Assembly (NCBI RefSeq): GCF_947169445.1
Contig: NZ_CAMVPU010000109.1
Coordinates: 1-7,705 of the forward strand
Direction: 5' to 3'
Length of the DNA stretch: 7,705 bases
From: an uncultured Butyrivibrio sp.
GTDB lineage: Bacteria; Bacillota; Clostridia; Lachnospirales; Lachnospiraceae
This document shows positions 7,487-7,705 of the stretch, piece by piece. Both the position numbers and the translations under genes were made by a program. The notes under the pieces were generated by a model. The model was not told the DNA's origin, did not search any database, and saw nothing but the letters and a program-made list of their open reading frames with translations. The stretch's first letter is position 1. The number at the start of each line of letters is the position of its first letter.

Positions 7487-7492
7487 CCTCCT
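7487..7492 (-). promoter_or_regulatory. Ribosome binding site of recombinase A
   Basis: AGGAGG on the minus strand, seven bases before the ATG at 7479. It is a near-perfect Shine-Dalgarno match and fixes the start 29 codons inside the longest open frame. The sequence just downstream, AAAATGAACA, which includes the start codon, resembles the repeated motif of the flanks. Confidence 0.85.
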
Positions 7493-7540
7493 AATCCTAT
7501 GATGTCGTCTTTACAGCAAGACGCATGGACTATCTTAACC

Positions 7541-7554
7541 AAAAATGAACAAAA
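7541..7554 (-). repeat. 14-bp repeat AAAAATGAACAAAA, copy 1
   Basis: Identical over 14 bases to 7627-7640, in the same orientation and 86 bases apart, and inverted relative to the left-end motif at 5-16. It lies about 62 bases before the start codon of recombinase A, where a bound protein could block or bend the promoter region. Confidence 0.6.
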
Positions 7555-7583
7555 TAAAATAGACAAAACCCAGGAGGTTTCAC

Positions 7584-7601
7584 CTATCAGATCTATCAGA
7601 T
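7584..7601. repeat. Perfect 9-bp tandem repeat (CTATCAGAT twice)
   Basis: CTATCAGAT occurs at 7584-7592 and again at 7593-7601 with no gap. A second short tandem, TTTATTG twice, follows at 7603-7616. Spacing near one helical turn would suit a dimer or repeated binding site, but replication slippage would give the same pattern. Confidence 0.55.
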
Positions 7602-7602
7602 A

Positions 7603-7648
7603 TTTATTGTTTATTGTTCATACCCTAAAAATGAACAAAACGAATAAA
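7603..7648. repeat. Imperfect inverted repeat with 9-bp centre
   Basis: The left arm 7603-7621 (TTTATTGTTTATTGTTCAT) and the reverse complement of the right arm 7631-7648 (TTTATTCGTTTTGTTCAT) match over most positions. The inner eight bases TTGTTCAT/ATGAACAA are perfect. The centre is 7622-7630 (ACCCTAAAA). Two inverted arms around a short centre is the layout of a tyrosine-recombinase core site, although 9 bases is a little longer than the usual 6-8. It could equally be an operator. Confidence 0.45.
7627..7640 (-). repeat. 14-bp repeat AAAAATGAACAAAA, copy 2
   Basis: Exact second copy of the sequence at 7541-7554. It forms the right arm of the inverted repeat at 7603-7648. It sits 41 bases from the TTTTGTTTATTT copy at 7682-7693. 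At the left end, the two motif copies are separated by 42 bases, though there both point the same way. Confidence 0.6.
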
Positions 7649-7681
7649 TCCAGTATTTTCAACGGTTTGTGGGGATGATTA

Positions 7682-7693
7682 TTTTGTTTATTT
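7682..7693 (+). repeat. Terminal motif copy TTTTGTTTATTT (right end)
   Basis: Identical over 12 bases to 59-70 and in the same orientation, giving a direct repeat that encloses all five genes. The bases after it (CATTCCGGTGCC) resemble those after the left copy (CATCACCGGTTCC, after an extra 8 bases). It may mark one junction of the element. Confidence 0.4.
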
Positions 7694-7705
7694 CATTCCG
7701 GTGCC

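Larger units (their letters stand above)
7480..7705 (-). promoter_or_regulatory. AT-rich control and probable recombination region upstream of the operon
   Basis: There is no gene here that I can support. The region must hold the operon promoter, but I see no convincing -35/-10 pair. It is dense in repeats instead: two copies of AAAAATGAACAAAA (7541-7554, 7627-7640), an opposite-strand TTGTTCAT (7614-7621), a 9-base tandem repeat (7584-7601) and TTTTGTTTATTT at 7682-7693. A small hairpin (AAACC, TCCTG, GGTTT on the minus strand, 7565-7580) is followed by T-rich sequence and could be a weak leader structure. The mix of sites fits a region where recombinase binding and operon control overlap. 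Confidence 0.5.

Noticed and set aside
7480..7566. Upstream extension of recombinase A by 29 codons
   Set aside because: The AGGAGG seven bases before the ATG at 7479 is far better, and the added residues look like translated leader DNA.
7565..7580. Terminator or attenuator hairpin in the leader
   Set aside because: The stem is only five pairs and half A-T; it is noted under the control region but not called separately.
7472..7678. 68-codon plus-strand frame upstream of the operon
   Set aside because: It covers the repeat-rich control region, has low-complexity composition and no visible ribosome site.

Overview
The window holds a compact operon of five genes, all on the minus strand, read from about 7479 down to 299 with almost no space between genes. 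The moderate GC content, AT-rich flanks, strong AGGAGG-type ribosome sites and the style of the proteins suggest a Firmicute, perhaps a gut or rumen clostridium such as Lachnospiraceae. That host assignment is inference; no host marker gene is present.

Layout, in transcription order (right to left). (1) 7480-7705: AT-rich control region with repeated and inverted copies of a TTTTGTTCATTT-like motif. (2) 6157-7479: tyrosine recombinase A, with the clearest catalytic signature. (3) 4293-6167: recombinase B, a large, strongly diverged tyrosine recombinase with a long Cys-containing C-terminus. (4) 2765-4312: recombinase C, a third tyrosine recombinase with a C-terminal Cys cluster. (5) 2028-2762: a small basic/coiled-coil protein, possibly DNA-binding. 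(6) 299-2041: a protein made only of eight tandem copies of a ~70-residue zinc-binding module resembling DUF4379. (7) 1-298: two tandem rho-independent terminators, then an AT-rich end with two more copies of the motif found at the right end.

Three different tyrosine recombinases in a row, overlapping by a few bases and followed by a small coiled-coil protein, is the organisation of a transposon moved by a recombinase team. The nearest named comparisons are Tn554 (TnpA, TnpB, TnpC) and the 'recombinase in trio' (RIT) elements. The likely reading is that A, B and C act together in excision and integration, that the 246/244-residue protein is an accessory or TnpC-like factor, and that the zinc-module protein is either cargo or an extra DNA-binding part of the machinery. 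Related 12-bp motifs at both ends of the window suggest it may span nearly the whole element, but the exact ends cannot be fixed from this sequence alone.

The most unusual part is the link between a three-recombinase cassette and a nuclease-free array of eight zinc modules, translated from the same operon by start/stop overlap.
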